Below, piece after piece: positions 9,450 through 14,909 of a stretch of DNA of 14,909 nucleotides; the first letter of the stretch is position 1, and the number at the start of each line of letters is the position of its first letter. This DNA comes from Phycisphaerales bacterium UBA4658 (GTDB taxonomy: Bacteria > Planctomycetota > Phycisphaerae > Phycisphaerales > UBA1924). The notes beneath the pieces are model-generated. The model did no database searches, was not told the DNA's origin, and worked only from the letters and a program-made list of their open reading frames with translations. The position numbers were made by a program, and so were the translations under genes. Location: NCBI GenBank assembly GCA_002405485.1, contig DHLW01000079.1:5354-20262 (forward strand), given 5' to 3'.

Positions 9450-10181
9450 TCAACGCGGGAGGGTCATCGCGTCCGCATCCAGGGCGCGGAGCGAGCGATC
9501 GTGGGATGCGGACCGAATCTGCCGCCAGTCACCGGAGAACAGCACCGCCCGCGGCAGCGGATCGCCGGGAAGCGTGGGGACCAGCGACTGGGTCGGGATG
9601 GATCCGGCCAGACGGATCGCGGGAGATCCTGTCGGGATCATGTGAGCCCGAAGATCCGCAGCCGGTGAACTCCGTGCGATGGAGACCACCTGACTGAACG
9701 ACTCGGGTCTTGCCGACGGGGCTCCGGGGAGCGAGTCGGTGACGGGGAACGCGGGAGCGGATTCCAGCTCAACGACGCTTGCGACCGCCGCGACGGTGTT
9801 CAGGAACTCTTCCGGCGCCGGTGTGATCGTGGTCTCGCGAGCGAGCGTGGCCCGGAGAGCGTCGAACTTTCGGCAGGCGGCGCACTCAAGCGAGTTGGCG
9901 AAGGTCGACACGGGCGCCGGACCGGAGGCAAACTCCATGGCGCTCGGAGCCGCGCGATGCAGGAGCACGGCAGACAGCACGCCGGCCGCCGACACACCCG
10001 CCAGACCGGCGTACACCCAAGGCACCCTGCGACGGACGCTCGGAGCGAGGAAGGGTCGTTGCGCGTCGACGCGATCCAGAATGGCGCTTGTGAAATCCGG
10101 CGCGGCGGGCGGCTCGGCCCGCATCGCCTCGGCGACGTCGCGAATCTGCCACAGCTTGCTTCGCCGGTCGCGCGGGTTCAT
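9450..10181 (-). CDS. Putative membrane-bound anti-sigma factor paired with the ECF sigma gene
   Basis: A 243-residue single-span protein encoded directly after an ECF sigma factor. Its ATG (10181-10179) overlaps the sigma TGA as ATGA, and a good GGAGGT (10193-10188) sits six nt upstream inside the sigma gene, so the two are probably translationally coupled and made in fixed ratio. Residues 1-50 are cytoplasmic and charged (the expected sigma-binding part, with LWQIRDVAEAMRAEPP). Residues 53-76 form one transmembrane helix, and 77-243 should be extracytoplasmic. The classic zinc anti-sigma motif HxxxCxxC is absent from the N-terminus. Instead a CAAC pair (100-103) follows the helix on the outer side, where it might be redox-active or bind metal. 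The role is inferred from gene order and topology; sequence alone does not prove anti-sigma activity. Confidence 0.7.
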   Translation of the reverse strand: MNPRDRRSKLWQIRDVAEAMRAEPPAAPDFTSAILDRVDAQRPFLAPSVRRRVPWVYAGLAGVSAAGVLSAVLLHRAAPSAMEFASGPAPVSTFANSLECAACRKFDALRATLARETTITPAPEEFLNTVAAVASVVELESAPAFPVTDSLPGAPSARPESFSQVVSIARSSPAADLRAHMIPTGSPAIRLAGSIPTQSLVPTLPGDPLPRAVLFSGDWRQIRSASHDRSLRALDADAMTLPR

Positions 10182-10762
10182 CCCCACACCTCCGCCACCC
10201 GGTCGCTGAACTGAGCATGCGACTCGAGCAGGCCACGCATGCGCTGGCGACCCCGATGCAGATGGCTCTTGATCGTGCCCTCGGGCATCTCCATGTGCTC
10301 GGCGATCTGGCTGATGGGCCAATCCAACTGATGGAAGAGCACCACGATCTCGCGTTGATCCTCGGAGAGCTGCGCAAGAGCCCAATCCAGGGCCGCCTTG
10401 GCATTGACGTTGATCTCGCCGCCGATCGTCGGGCTCTCGGGAGCGTCGAACTTGCCCTCCTGATTGCTGACCACGTCCGAGTCGTAGCTTGGCTTGTGCT
10501 TCTGGCACGCGTTGACGTACAGCCGCTTGGCGATGGTGAACAGCCAGGTCGAGAACCGGAACTTGAAGTCGAAGCGATGCAGGTTGGTCAGGGCCCGGAC
10601 GAACGCGTCCTGCACGATGTCCTCGGCGACCTCCGGTCGGCCCGACATCCGCAGCATGTACGCGTACAGCGAACCCTGGTGGGCCCGAATGAACTCCGCC
10701 GACGCTCGGCGGTCGCCGGCGATGGCTCGTTCAATCAGTGCTCGTTCTTCGGCCCGGGTCAT
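10178..10762 (-). CDS. ECF-family RNA polymerase sigma factor
   Basis: A 194-residue extracytoplasmic-function sigma factor that would direct RNA polymerase to a stress or envelope regulon. Region 2 spans about 23-91, with AEDIVQDAFVRAL (46-58) and the promoter-melting segment FRFSTWLFTIAKRLYVNACQ (68-87). A variable acidic linker follows (91-120). Region 4 is about 132-178, with LSEDQREIVVLFHQLDWPISQ and the recognition helix MPEGTIKSHLHRGRQRM. The ATG at 10762 gives the normal ECF length and the typical MTRAEERALIERAIAGDR opening. The frame stays open for 59 more codons to a GTG at 10939, adding an acidic then Arg-rich tail (DQDEEPDPDE, RPRTRRRARR) that I treat as probably untranslated. No Shine-Dalgarno is visible at either start. 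It overlaps the anti-sigma gene by four nt. The specific ECF group is not assignable by eye. Confidence 0.93.
   Translation of the reverse strand: MTRAEERALIERAIAGDRRASAEFIRAHQGSLYAYMLRMSGRPEVAEDIVQDAFVRALTNLHRFDFKFRFSTWLFTIAKRLYVNACQKHKPSYDSDVVSNQEGKFDAPESPTIGGEINVNAKAALDWALAQLSEDQREIVVLFHQLDWPISQIAEHMEMPEGTIKSHLHRGRQRMRGLLESHAQFSDRVAEVWG
10188..10193 (-). promoter_or_regulatory. Shine-Dalgarno of the anti-sigma gene, inside the sigma reading frame
   Basis: On the minus strand GGAGGT lies six nt before the anti-sigma ATG and within the last codons of the sigma gene. It fixes the anti-sigma start at 10181 rather than at any start in the much longer upstream open frame, which merely shadows the sigma gene. 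Confidence 0.75.
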
Positions 10763-11061
10763 CGGAAAACAGTCTACCGTCGGGATCAGGTTCGGGTTCT
10801 GCCAATCAAACGGACTTTCCGGAGAATGCCGCCTGGCTCGGCGTCGGGTTCGCGGACGAAGTGCTTTTCGGACCTCGTCCGGGTCTGGTTCCTCGTCCTG
10901 ATCAGTTGGACTGTCGGTGTCGCCTTCCATATGCACCACAACGCGATGCTCATGGGCGTGTCGCGCAGCCGATCGAACGTGCCAGACAGGCTTCTGTGTT
11001 TGGAATGCGTTTGGATTCGTTGGCCAGCCATCCTCAGGATCTGACCGCGCTCGGAGTTGCA

Positions 11062-11108
11062 GGGGGGCAGCACGTGTGGGAGGGGTTGGTAAAGGGGTGT
11101 TGGGGGGG
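11062..11108 (+). other. Potential G-quadruplex upstream of nadB
   Basis: The plus strand carries G6 (11062-11067), G3 (11078-11080), G4 (11082-11085), G4 (11094-11097) and G7 (11102-11108). The last four tracts are joined by loops of 1, 8 and 4 nt, meeting the usual G3+ N1-12 folding rule. The element is on the nadB coding strand, ending 36 nt before a TACAAT -10-like hexamer and 55 nt before the nadB ATG. It could form in DNA when the duplex opens, and in RNA only if transcription starts upstream of it. Confidence 0.55.
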
Positions 11109-11144
11109 ACACGGGTTGACCGGCGAGCGGCCTGAAGCGACCTC

Positions 11145-11150
11145 TACAAT
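11145..11150 (+). promoter_or_regulatory. Candidate -10 element of nadB
   Basis: TACAAT matches the -10 consensus at five of six positions and ends 13 nt before the nadB ATG. The nearest good -35, TTGACC (11116-11121), is 23 nt away, too far for a standard promoter. If used, transcription would begin only about 5-7 nt before the ATG, giving an almost leaderless message, consistent with the missing Shine-Dalgarno. Confidence 0.35.
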
Positions 11151-11163
11151 CACTCACGCCTGC

Positions 11164-12936
11164 ATGCACCCATTGCTCAGCCAACGTCGCTACCTGATCC
11201 CGTTCCGCTCGGGCCTCCTGCCGCAGATCTTCACGGACACGCTTGTCATCGGGACTGGTGTGGCGGGTCTCCGCGCCGCGATCGCCGCGGCGGGCGGGGG
11301 GGAGGTGATCGTTCTGGCCAAGGACTCGGGTGAAGAGTCGAACACGGCGTGGGCGCAGGGCGGGATCGCGGCGGTCATGTCTCCCGGGGACACGATCGAG
11401 TCGCACGTTCAGGACACGCTTGTGGCCGGCGCCGGGCTGTGCGACGAGCCGGCCGTTCGGACGATCTGCGCCGCCGCTCCGCAGCGCATGCGTGAACTGA
11501 TCGACTGGGGCATGGCGTTTGACCGCACGCCCAGTCAGGGCGGCGAGGGCGATGTGGCGCTTGGTCGTGAGGGCGGACACTCCGCGGCCCGCATCCTTCA
11601 TGCACATGGCGACGCCACCGGTGCCGAGCTCTCTCGCTGCCTGCTGGCCAAGGCCCGCGCGACGCACGGGGTGCGCATCTTCACGCACTGCTTCGCCCTG
11701 GATCTGATCACGCCGAGCTCCGCGATCGGTGCGCCGGTCATGGGGGCGATCACGCATCATCCGAAGTACGGGCTCCAGGTGATCTGGGCCAAGAGCACGA
11801 TCCTTGCGACCGGTGGTGCAGGGATGGTCTATCGAGAGACGACCAACCCCCGATCCGCCACCGCCGACGGGCTGGCGATGGCCTATCGCGCGGGCGCTTC
11901 GGTGCAGGATCTGGCGTTTGTGCAGTTCCATCCGACCACGCTGTACCTTGCCGGTCGCCCGCGGTCGCTCATTACCGAGGCCGTGCGCGGAGAGGGCGCG
12001 TATCTGCTCGACCAGTCCGGGCATCGGTTCATGACGGATGTGCATCCGATGGCCGAACTCGCGCCGCGGGATGTCGTGAGCCGCGCGATCGTCCGCAGAT
12101 TGGCGAGCCACGGTGGAACGCACGTCTTTCTGGATGTTCGGCACATCGCCCGCTTCGGGGAGCGGTTCCCCGGAATCGCCAAGCTTCTGGCGGGCGTGGA
12201 TCTGGACCCAAGCAAGGATCTGATTCCGGTGAACCCCGCGGCCCATTACGCCGTCGGCGGGGTCGCGACGGATCTCCTGGGGCGGTCAACGGTTCCCGGG
12301 TTGTTTGCCGTCGGCGAGGTGGCCAGTGTCGGTTTGCACGGGGCGAATCGGCTGGCAAGCAACTCGCTTCTTGAGGGGCTCGTGGTGGGTGAGGCCGCGG
12401 GCCGGACCGCGGCGGAGATCGCCCGGACGATGTCGGCGACCAACGGCTCCGCCGCGGCGCTGGGGGATCACGCCGCGCACTGGCCGGACCCCGCGCTGAA
12501 CGGAACGACTTTTCGATTCCGTCCGCCGCCCTCGCCGGTGCCGATCATCTCCGACATCCGTCCGAGCGAGACGGGCGAGCTGGATCTTGCCGACGTGCTG
12601 AGCAGTCTGCGATCGGCGATGTGGCGGAACGCCGGCGTCGAGCGCAGCCAGAAGCGGCTCCGTGACGTCGTGGAGATGATCGACTTCTGGTCCAGGTACA
12701 CGCTGGACAAGATTTTCGAATCCCCGCCGGGCTGGCAGACTCAGAACCTGCTGCTCGCCGCCGCACTCATCGCCCAGAGCGCGTTGTGGCGGGAGGAGTC
12801 CCGCGGGGGGCATGTCCGTACGGACGAGACCGAGCCTCGCGACGCCTTCCGAGTGCATGATCGATGGAAGCGTGGGGATGCCTCTCCCGGCAGAGCGCCC
12901 GTGATCACCGCCGAGATTCCCGAGCCCGCGCCATGA
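11164..12936 (+). CDS. nadB: L-aspartate oxidase (NadB)
   Basis: A 590-residue FAD enzyme that oxidises L-aspartate to iminoaspartate, the first step of de novo NAD synthesis, in partnership with NadA (not in the window). The FAD-binding VIGTGVAG motif is at residues 28-35, followed by NTAWAQGGIAAV and the REGGHS and HGDATG blocks. Family signatures then run in order: ATGGAG, FVQFHPTT (252-259), the RGEGAYL segment with active-site Arg275, ELAPRDVVSRAI, HYAVGG with catalytic-type His361, and LFAVGEVASVGLHGANRLASN (His392, Arg396). A C-terminal helical domain follows. It is some 50 residues longer than E. coli NadB, mostly at the C-terminal end. ATG 11164 is the start that places the FAD motif near the N-terminus; the frame is open much further upstream without resemblance to the family. 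The TGA overlaps the next gene's ATG. Succinate dehydrogenase flavoprotein is the alternative, but motifs and context favour NadB. Confidence 0.95.
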   Translation: MHPLLSQRRYLIPFRSGLLPQIFTDTLVIGTGVAGLRAAIAAAGGGEVIVLAKDSGEESNTAWAQGGIAAVMSPGDTIESHVQDTLVAGAGLCDEPAVRTICAAAPQRMRELIDWGMAFDRTPSQGGEGDVALGREGGHSAARILHAHGDATGAELSRCLLAKARATHGVRIFTHCFALDLITPSSAIGAPVMGAITHHPKYGLQVIWAKSTILATGGAGMVYRETTNPRSATADGLAMAYRAGASVQDLAFVQFHPTTLYLAGRPRSLITEAVRGEGAYLLDQSGHRFMTDVHPMAELAPRDVVSRAIVRRLASHGGTHVFLDVRHIARFGERFPGIAKLLAGVDLDPSKDLIPVNPAAHYAVGGVATDLLGRSTVPGLFAVGEVASVGLHGANRLASNSLLEGLVVGEAAGRTAAEIARTMSATNGSAAALGDHAAHWPDPALNGTTFRFRPPPSPVPIISDIRPSETGELDLADVLSSLRSAMWRNAGVERSQKRLRDVVEMIDFWSRYTLDKIFESPPGWQTQNLLLAAALIAQSALWREESRGGHVRTDETEPRDAFRVHDRWKRGDASPGRAPVITAEIPEPAP

Positions 12937-13562
12937 ACGCCTGCCCGCCCGAGTTCCGTGTTCGCTCGATTGCGCCGATGCTGGCCCTGGCGCTTGGGCT
13001 GTCCGGGTGCGCGGCGCAGGAAACCGTCACGCACTACAAGCCGTTTTTCTCTGGTCTTGAGGGCGCAGAGTTCGCCGGTCAGCGCCCCGTGGTGAGCGGT
13101 CGCAGCGCCGAGGCGCTCGCGGGCGTTTCGACCGGGCAGGCGATCTCCGACGAATCGACGGCGAGCGGCATCATCGAGCGTCCCGATGGATCGCGCGAGT
13201 TCGTCACGACCTCGGTGTCGCACCTCACGCGCCACATCGAGTTCCTGCTCGACGAGAACTCCGATCAAGCCGACAGGGAGCTGCTCGAGCAGCTCATCGA
13301 CGAGCGCACCAAGGATCACTATCAGTCCCAGGGCAAGCCGCCGGAGGAGTACGTGCGGTGGCTGCACAAGAACCGCAGGGACATCGCCCGGATGCTCGCC
13401 CGAATGCCCATGGCCGAGCGCACCCCGACGGTGATCGTGAGACAGCCCGGCGACAACACCTGGATCATCGAGCTGACCGGCCAGGCCGCCCGGGACGTGA
13501 AGTTCACGCAGCTCTGGGTTCGTCAGTACCTCGGCCGGTGGCGACTGGTCCACTTCAAGTGA
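12933..13562 (+). CDS. Putative lipoprotein of unknown function, translationally coupled to nadB
   Basis: A 209-residue protein with a signal peptide: a short charged N-terminus, a hydrophobic core (PMLALALGLS) and the lipobox LSGC with Cys26 as the lipidation site. The mature part should therefore be membrane-anchored outside the cytoplasm. It has a central charged helical region (HLTRHIEFLLDENSDQADRE, LLEQLIDERTKDHYQSQGK) and a C-terminal beta-rich segment ending GRWRLVHFK, which recalls NTF2-like folds only loosely. No catalytic motif is seen and I do not recognise the family. Its ATG overlaps the nadB stop as ATGA, so it is likely translated by ribosomes finishing nadB. An in-frame start 23 codons earlier would put the lipobox too far from the N-terminus. 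The link to NAD synthesis is positional only. Confidence 0.85.
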   Translation: MNACPPEFRVRSIAPMLALALGLSGCAAQETVTHYKPFFSGLEGAEFAGQRPVVSGRSAEALAGVSTGQAISDESTASGIIERPDGSREFVTTSVSHLTRHIEFLLDENSDQADRELLEQLIDERTKDHYQSQGKPPEEYVRWLHKNRRDIARMLARMPMAERTPTVIVRQPGDNTWIIELTGQAARDVKFTQLWVRQYLGRWRLVHFK

Positions 13563-13614
13563 AGCAGTCTGGTCGGCAGGAGCCCGGCGCACGCGCGAGC
13601 CCGGCCGCGGATGC

Positions 13615-14565
13615 TCAGGTTGTCGCCATCGTCCGATCGGTTCGCGGCTTCGGCCTGGCCACGGGAACCGCCTTGAGCAGCGCCCGGGTGTAGTCGTGAC
13701 CCGGGCTGGTGATCACGGCGCGCTTGGATCCGGCCTCGACGACTTTGCCCGCTTTCATCACCGCGATCCGGTCGCACATGTGCTGGATGACCGCCATGTC
13801 ATGGCTGATGAACAGGTAGCTGAGCCCGAGATCGCGTTGCAGATCCTTCAGCAGGTTGAGCACCTGCGCCTGGATCGACACGTCCAGCGCGCTCGTCGGC
13901 TCGTCGCACACGATGAAGCTCGGCTCGAGCGCCAGCGCCCGGGCGATGCAGATCCGCTGCCGCTGCCCGCCCGAGAACTCATGCGGGTATCGCTCGGCGG
14001 CGGTCCTGGGCATCCCGCAACGCTCCAGCAGCGTGCCGACGCGCTCGCGCAGTTCGTCCGCGTCGCTCACCACCCCGTGAACCCGCAGCGGCTCGCCGAC
14101 GATGCTCCGGATGCTCATCCTGGGATTGAGCGATCCTGCCGGATCCTGAAAGACGATCTGCATGCGTTTGCGGAGGGCCTGCAGTTTGGTGCCGCGGCTG
14201 GCGAGCACGTCAACGCCGTCAAAGGTCACGCGCCCGCTCGTCGCGGGAATGAGCTGGAGGATCGCCCGTCCGATGGTGGTCTTGCCGCATCCCGATTCGC
14301 CCACCAGGCCGAGCGTCTCACCCCGAGCGACGTCCAGCGTGACCCCGTCCACCGCCCGCACCCATCCGTTCGTCCGCTGCAGCAATCCGGTCTTGATCGG
14401 GTAGTGGACGCGCAGTTCCTCCACGCGGAGCAGCGGACCAGCATCGGACGCTCCGCCGGTGTCGCTGATGCAGGCCGAGACCGACTCGTTCGGCCCTGCC
14501 ACGACCGTGCCGCGGGCATCCAGGTTCGGGGGCTTGGCAGGATGGATCGCGTCTGGAGCAGACAT
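13615..14565 (-). CDS. OppF/DppF-type peptide ABC transporter ATP-binding protein, encoded without its partners
   Basis: A 316-residue ABC ATPase that would power peptide (or nickel or other small solute) import at the cytoplasmic face of the inner membrane. Walker A GESGCGKT is at 89-96, Q-loop VFQDP around 138-142, and the OppF-typical [12 protein letters not shown] segment at 141-152. The signature is FSGGQRQR (197-204), Walker [13 protein letters not shown] (217-228), and the switch His is in LFISHDMAV (His255). The C-terminal [13 protein letters not shown] segment is typical of the Opp/Dpp oligopeptide-binding tail. The ABC domain begins near residue 45; the first 44 residues are a polar, Ala/Gly-rich extension not usual for OppF. 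ATG 14565 may be too early, but I see no better start. It lacks a Shine-Dalgarno. No permease, OppD or binding protein is adjacent: the gene converges on the lipoprotein (52 nt) and diverges from tRNA-Phe. Confidence 0.92.
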   Translation of the reverse strand: MSAPDAIHPAKPPNLDARGTVVAGPNESVSACISDTGGASDAGPLLRVEELRVHYPIKTGLLQRTNGWVRAVDGVTLDVARGETLGLVGESGCGKTTIGRAILQLIPATSGRVTFDGVDVLASRGTKLQALRKRMQIVFQDPAGSLNPRMSIRSIVGEPLRVHGVVSDADELRERVGTLLERCGMPRTAAERYPHEFSGGQRQRICIARALALEPSFIVCDEPTSALDVSIQAQVLNLLKDLQRDLGLSYLFISHDMAVIQHMCDRIAVMKAGKVVEAGSKRAVITSPGHDYTRALLKAVPVARPKPRTDRTMATT

Positions 14566-14566
14566 C

Positions 14567-14689
14567 AGGGAAGGGTACCGCGGGCCAAAGGGACCGCCGC
14601 GATCGCCGGCCGCCGAACGTCCGATACTGGTGACAGAACCGTTGAGTCAAGCCGCCTTGACCACCGCCCGCTGCCGGGTACCCTTCCCT
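14567..14689. repeat. 13-bp perfect inverted repeat with 97-nt spacer between the OppF-like gene and tRNA-Phe
   Basis: AGGGAAGGGTACC (14567-14579) is the exact reverse complement of GGTACCCTTCCCT (14677-14689). Thus the same 13-mer precedes both divergent transcripts in the sense direction: one nt before the ATG of the OppF-like gene and nine nt before the tRNA-Phe 5' end. A match this long within such a short distance is unlikely by chance. It may be a shared operator or promoter element, or arms of a large stem. Confidence 0.7.
14657..14684 (+). promoter_or_regulatory. Candidate promoter of tRNA-Phe
   Basis: TTGACC (14657-14662) is a five-of-six match to the -35 consensus. TACCCT (14679-14684), 16 nt later, is a poor -10 lying in the right arm of the 13-bp inverted repeat. 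Transcription would start a few nt before the mature tRNA 5' end at 14699. The -35 is good and the distance right, but the -10 is weak. Confidence 0.35.
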
Positions 14690-14698
14690 TTACAACCC

Positions 14699-14771
14699 GG
14701 GTAGGTAGCTCAGCTGGTAGAGCACCGCACTGAAAATGCGGGGGTCGTCGGTTCAAGTCCGACCCTGCCCA
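14699..14771 (+). tRNA. tRNA-Phe (anticodon GAA)
   Basis: A complete 73-nt cloverleaf. The acceptor stem is GGGTAGG/CCTGCCC with one U:G pair and A as discriminator. The D stem is GCTC/GAGC. The anticodon arm is CCGCA-CTGAAAA-TGCGG, with GAA as anticodon. The T arm is GTCGG-TTCAAGT-CCGAC. CCA is not encoded, as for the tRNA-Pro in this window. An intrinsic terminator follows 38 nt downstream, so it appears to be a single-gene transcription unit. Confidence 0.97.
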
Positions 14772-14808
14772 TTCGTCCAGATTCCAAAGGTTCACACGGA
14801 ACGCCAAC

Positions 14809-14840
14809 CCCCACCAACTCGCCTGAGTTGTGGGGATTTT
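14809..14840 (+). terminator. Intrinsic terminator downstream of tRNA-Phe
   Basis: CCCCAC-C-CAACTC (14809-14820, with C14814 bulged) pairs with GAGTTG-TGGGG (14825-14835) around a GCCT tetraloop. This makes an 11-bp stem, immediately followed by ATTTT (and a second TTTT a few nt later). It ends the tRNA-Phe unit. The remaining bases to the window end show nothing recognisable. Confidence 0.75.
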
Positions 14841-14909
14841 GAGCTTTTGGGTGGTTGCTCGGCGTGTCATCGTTTGGGCGTGTGTGGGCTCATCGTTGTG
14901 CTGCCGCTT

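Larger units (their letters stand above)
10763..11163. promoter_or_regulatory. 401-bp divergent spacer between the sigma factor gene and nadB
   Basis: It should hold the promoters for the sigma cassette (minus) and nadB (plus). The part next to the sigma gene (10763-10939) is open in the sigma frame and could be an N-terminal extension. The part next to nadB contains a dense cluster of G tracts (11062-11108) and then a TACAAT hexamer. No convincing ECF-type autoregulatory promoter (AAC-type -35) was found for the sigma gene. No independent gene is evident. Confidence 0.5.

Noticed and set aside
9441..9454. The perfect 14-bp palindrome GTTGATCGATCAAC at the anti-sigma stop codon
   Set aside because: A 14-bp perfect palindrome is expected about once by chance in a window of this length, and its position over a stop codon suggests no role.
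11116..11150. TTGACC and TACAAT as a standard promoter for nadB
   Set aside because: The 23-nt spacing is too long for a sigma-70 promoter; only the -10-like hexamer is kept as a candidate.
10786..12246. A 486-codon minus-strand frame opposite nadB
   Set aside because: It is a shadow of nadB codons, with no initiation signal and no family resemblance.
13580..13605. Two copies of GAGCCCGGC between the convergent lipoprotein and OppF-like genes
   Set aside because: They are short, GC-biased direct repeats that do not form a hairpin, and are plausible by chance.

Overview
This is a GC-rich bacterial chromosomal segment: ordinary housekeeping and envelope genes, two tRNA genes, no mobile element and no CRISPR array. 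Genes are tightly packed on both strands. Of ten gene ends visible, nine stop at TGA and one at TAA, and none at TAG. Only two starts have a clear Shine-Dalgarno (the chemoreceptor and the anti-sigma gene). The mix of FabI, TypA/BipA, an M32 carboxypeptidase, an ECF sigma/anti-sigma cassette with a large anchored third protein, and a lipoprotein points to a free-living bacterium with a Gram-negative-type envelope. The style of the hypothetical proteins suggests Planctomycetota (possibly Phycisphaerae), but this is inference and low confidence.

Layout. 1-1436 (minus strand): the N-terminal part of fabI cut by the window edge, a multi-span membrane protein gene interrupted by an in-frame TAG, and tRNA-Pro(TGG). 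1473-2999 (minus): an M32 metallocarboxypeptidase. 3000-3289: divergent spacer. 3290-5189 (plus): a methyl-accepting chemotaxis protein whose good start and first transmembrane helix lie out of frame with the rest because of an 8-G run. 5236-7185 (minus): typA/bipA, with a 334-bp upstream spacer holding a strong inverted repeat. 7520-10762 (minus): ECF sigma factor, a membrane anti-sigma-like protein overlapping it by 4 nt, and a large membrane-anchored protein of unknown function. 10763-11163: divergent spacer with a dense G-tract cluster. 11164-13562 (plus): nadB and a small lipoprotein overlapping by 4 nt. 13615-14565 (minus): a lone OppF/DppF-type ATPase. 14566-14698: divergent spacer with a 13-bp perfect inverted repeat. 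14699-14771 (plus): tRNA-Phe(GAA), followed by an intrinsic terminator.

How the genes fit together. The only obvious multi-gene units are the sigma/anti-sigma/anchored-protein cassette, probably an envelope-sensing transcription switch, and nadB-lipoprotein, coupled by an ATGA overlap. Fatty-acid synthesis (FabI), ribosome-associated stress GTPase (TypA), NAD synthesis (NadB), peptide turnover (M32) and peptide transport (OppF-like) are independent housekeeping functions. The most interesting items are two broken or switchable membrane-protein genes (G-run in the chemoreceptor, TAG in the multi-span protein), the G-quadruplex-prone spacer before nadB, and the long inverted repeat shared by the OppF-like gene and tRNA-Phe. 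I found no clear evidence of an entirely new multi-gene system; the sigma/anti-sigma/third-gene cassette is the nearest candidate.
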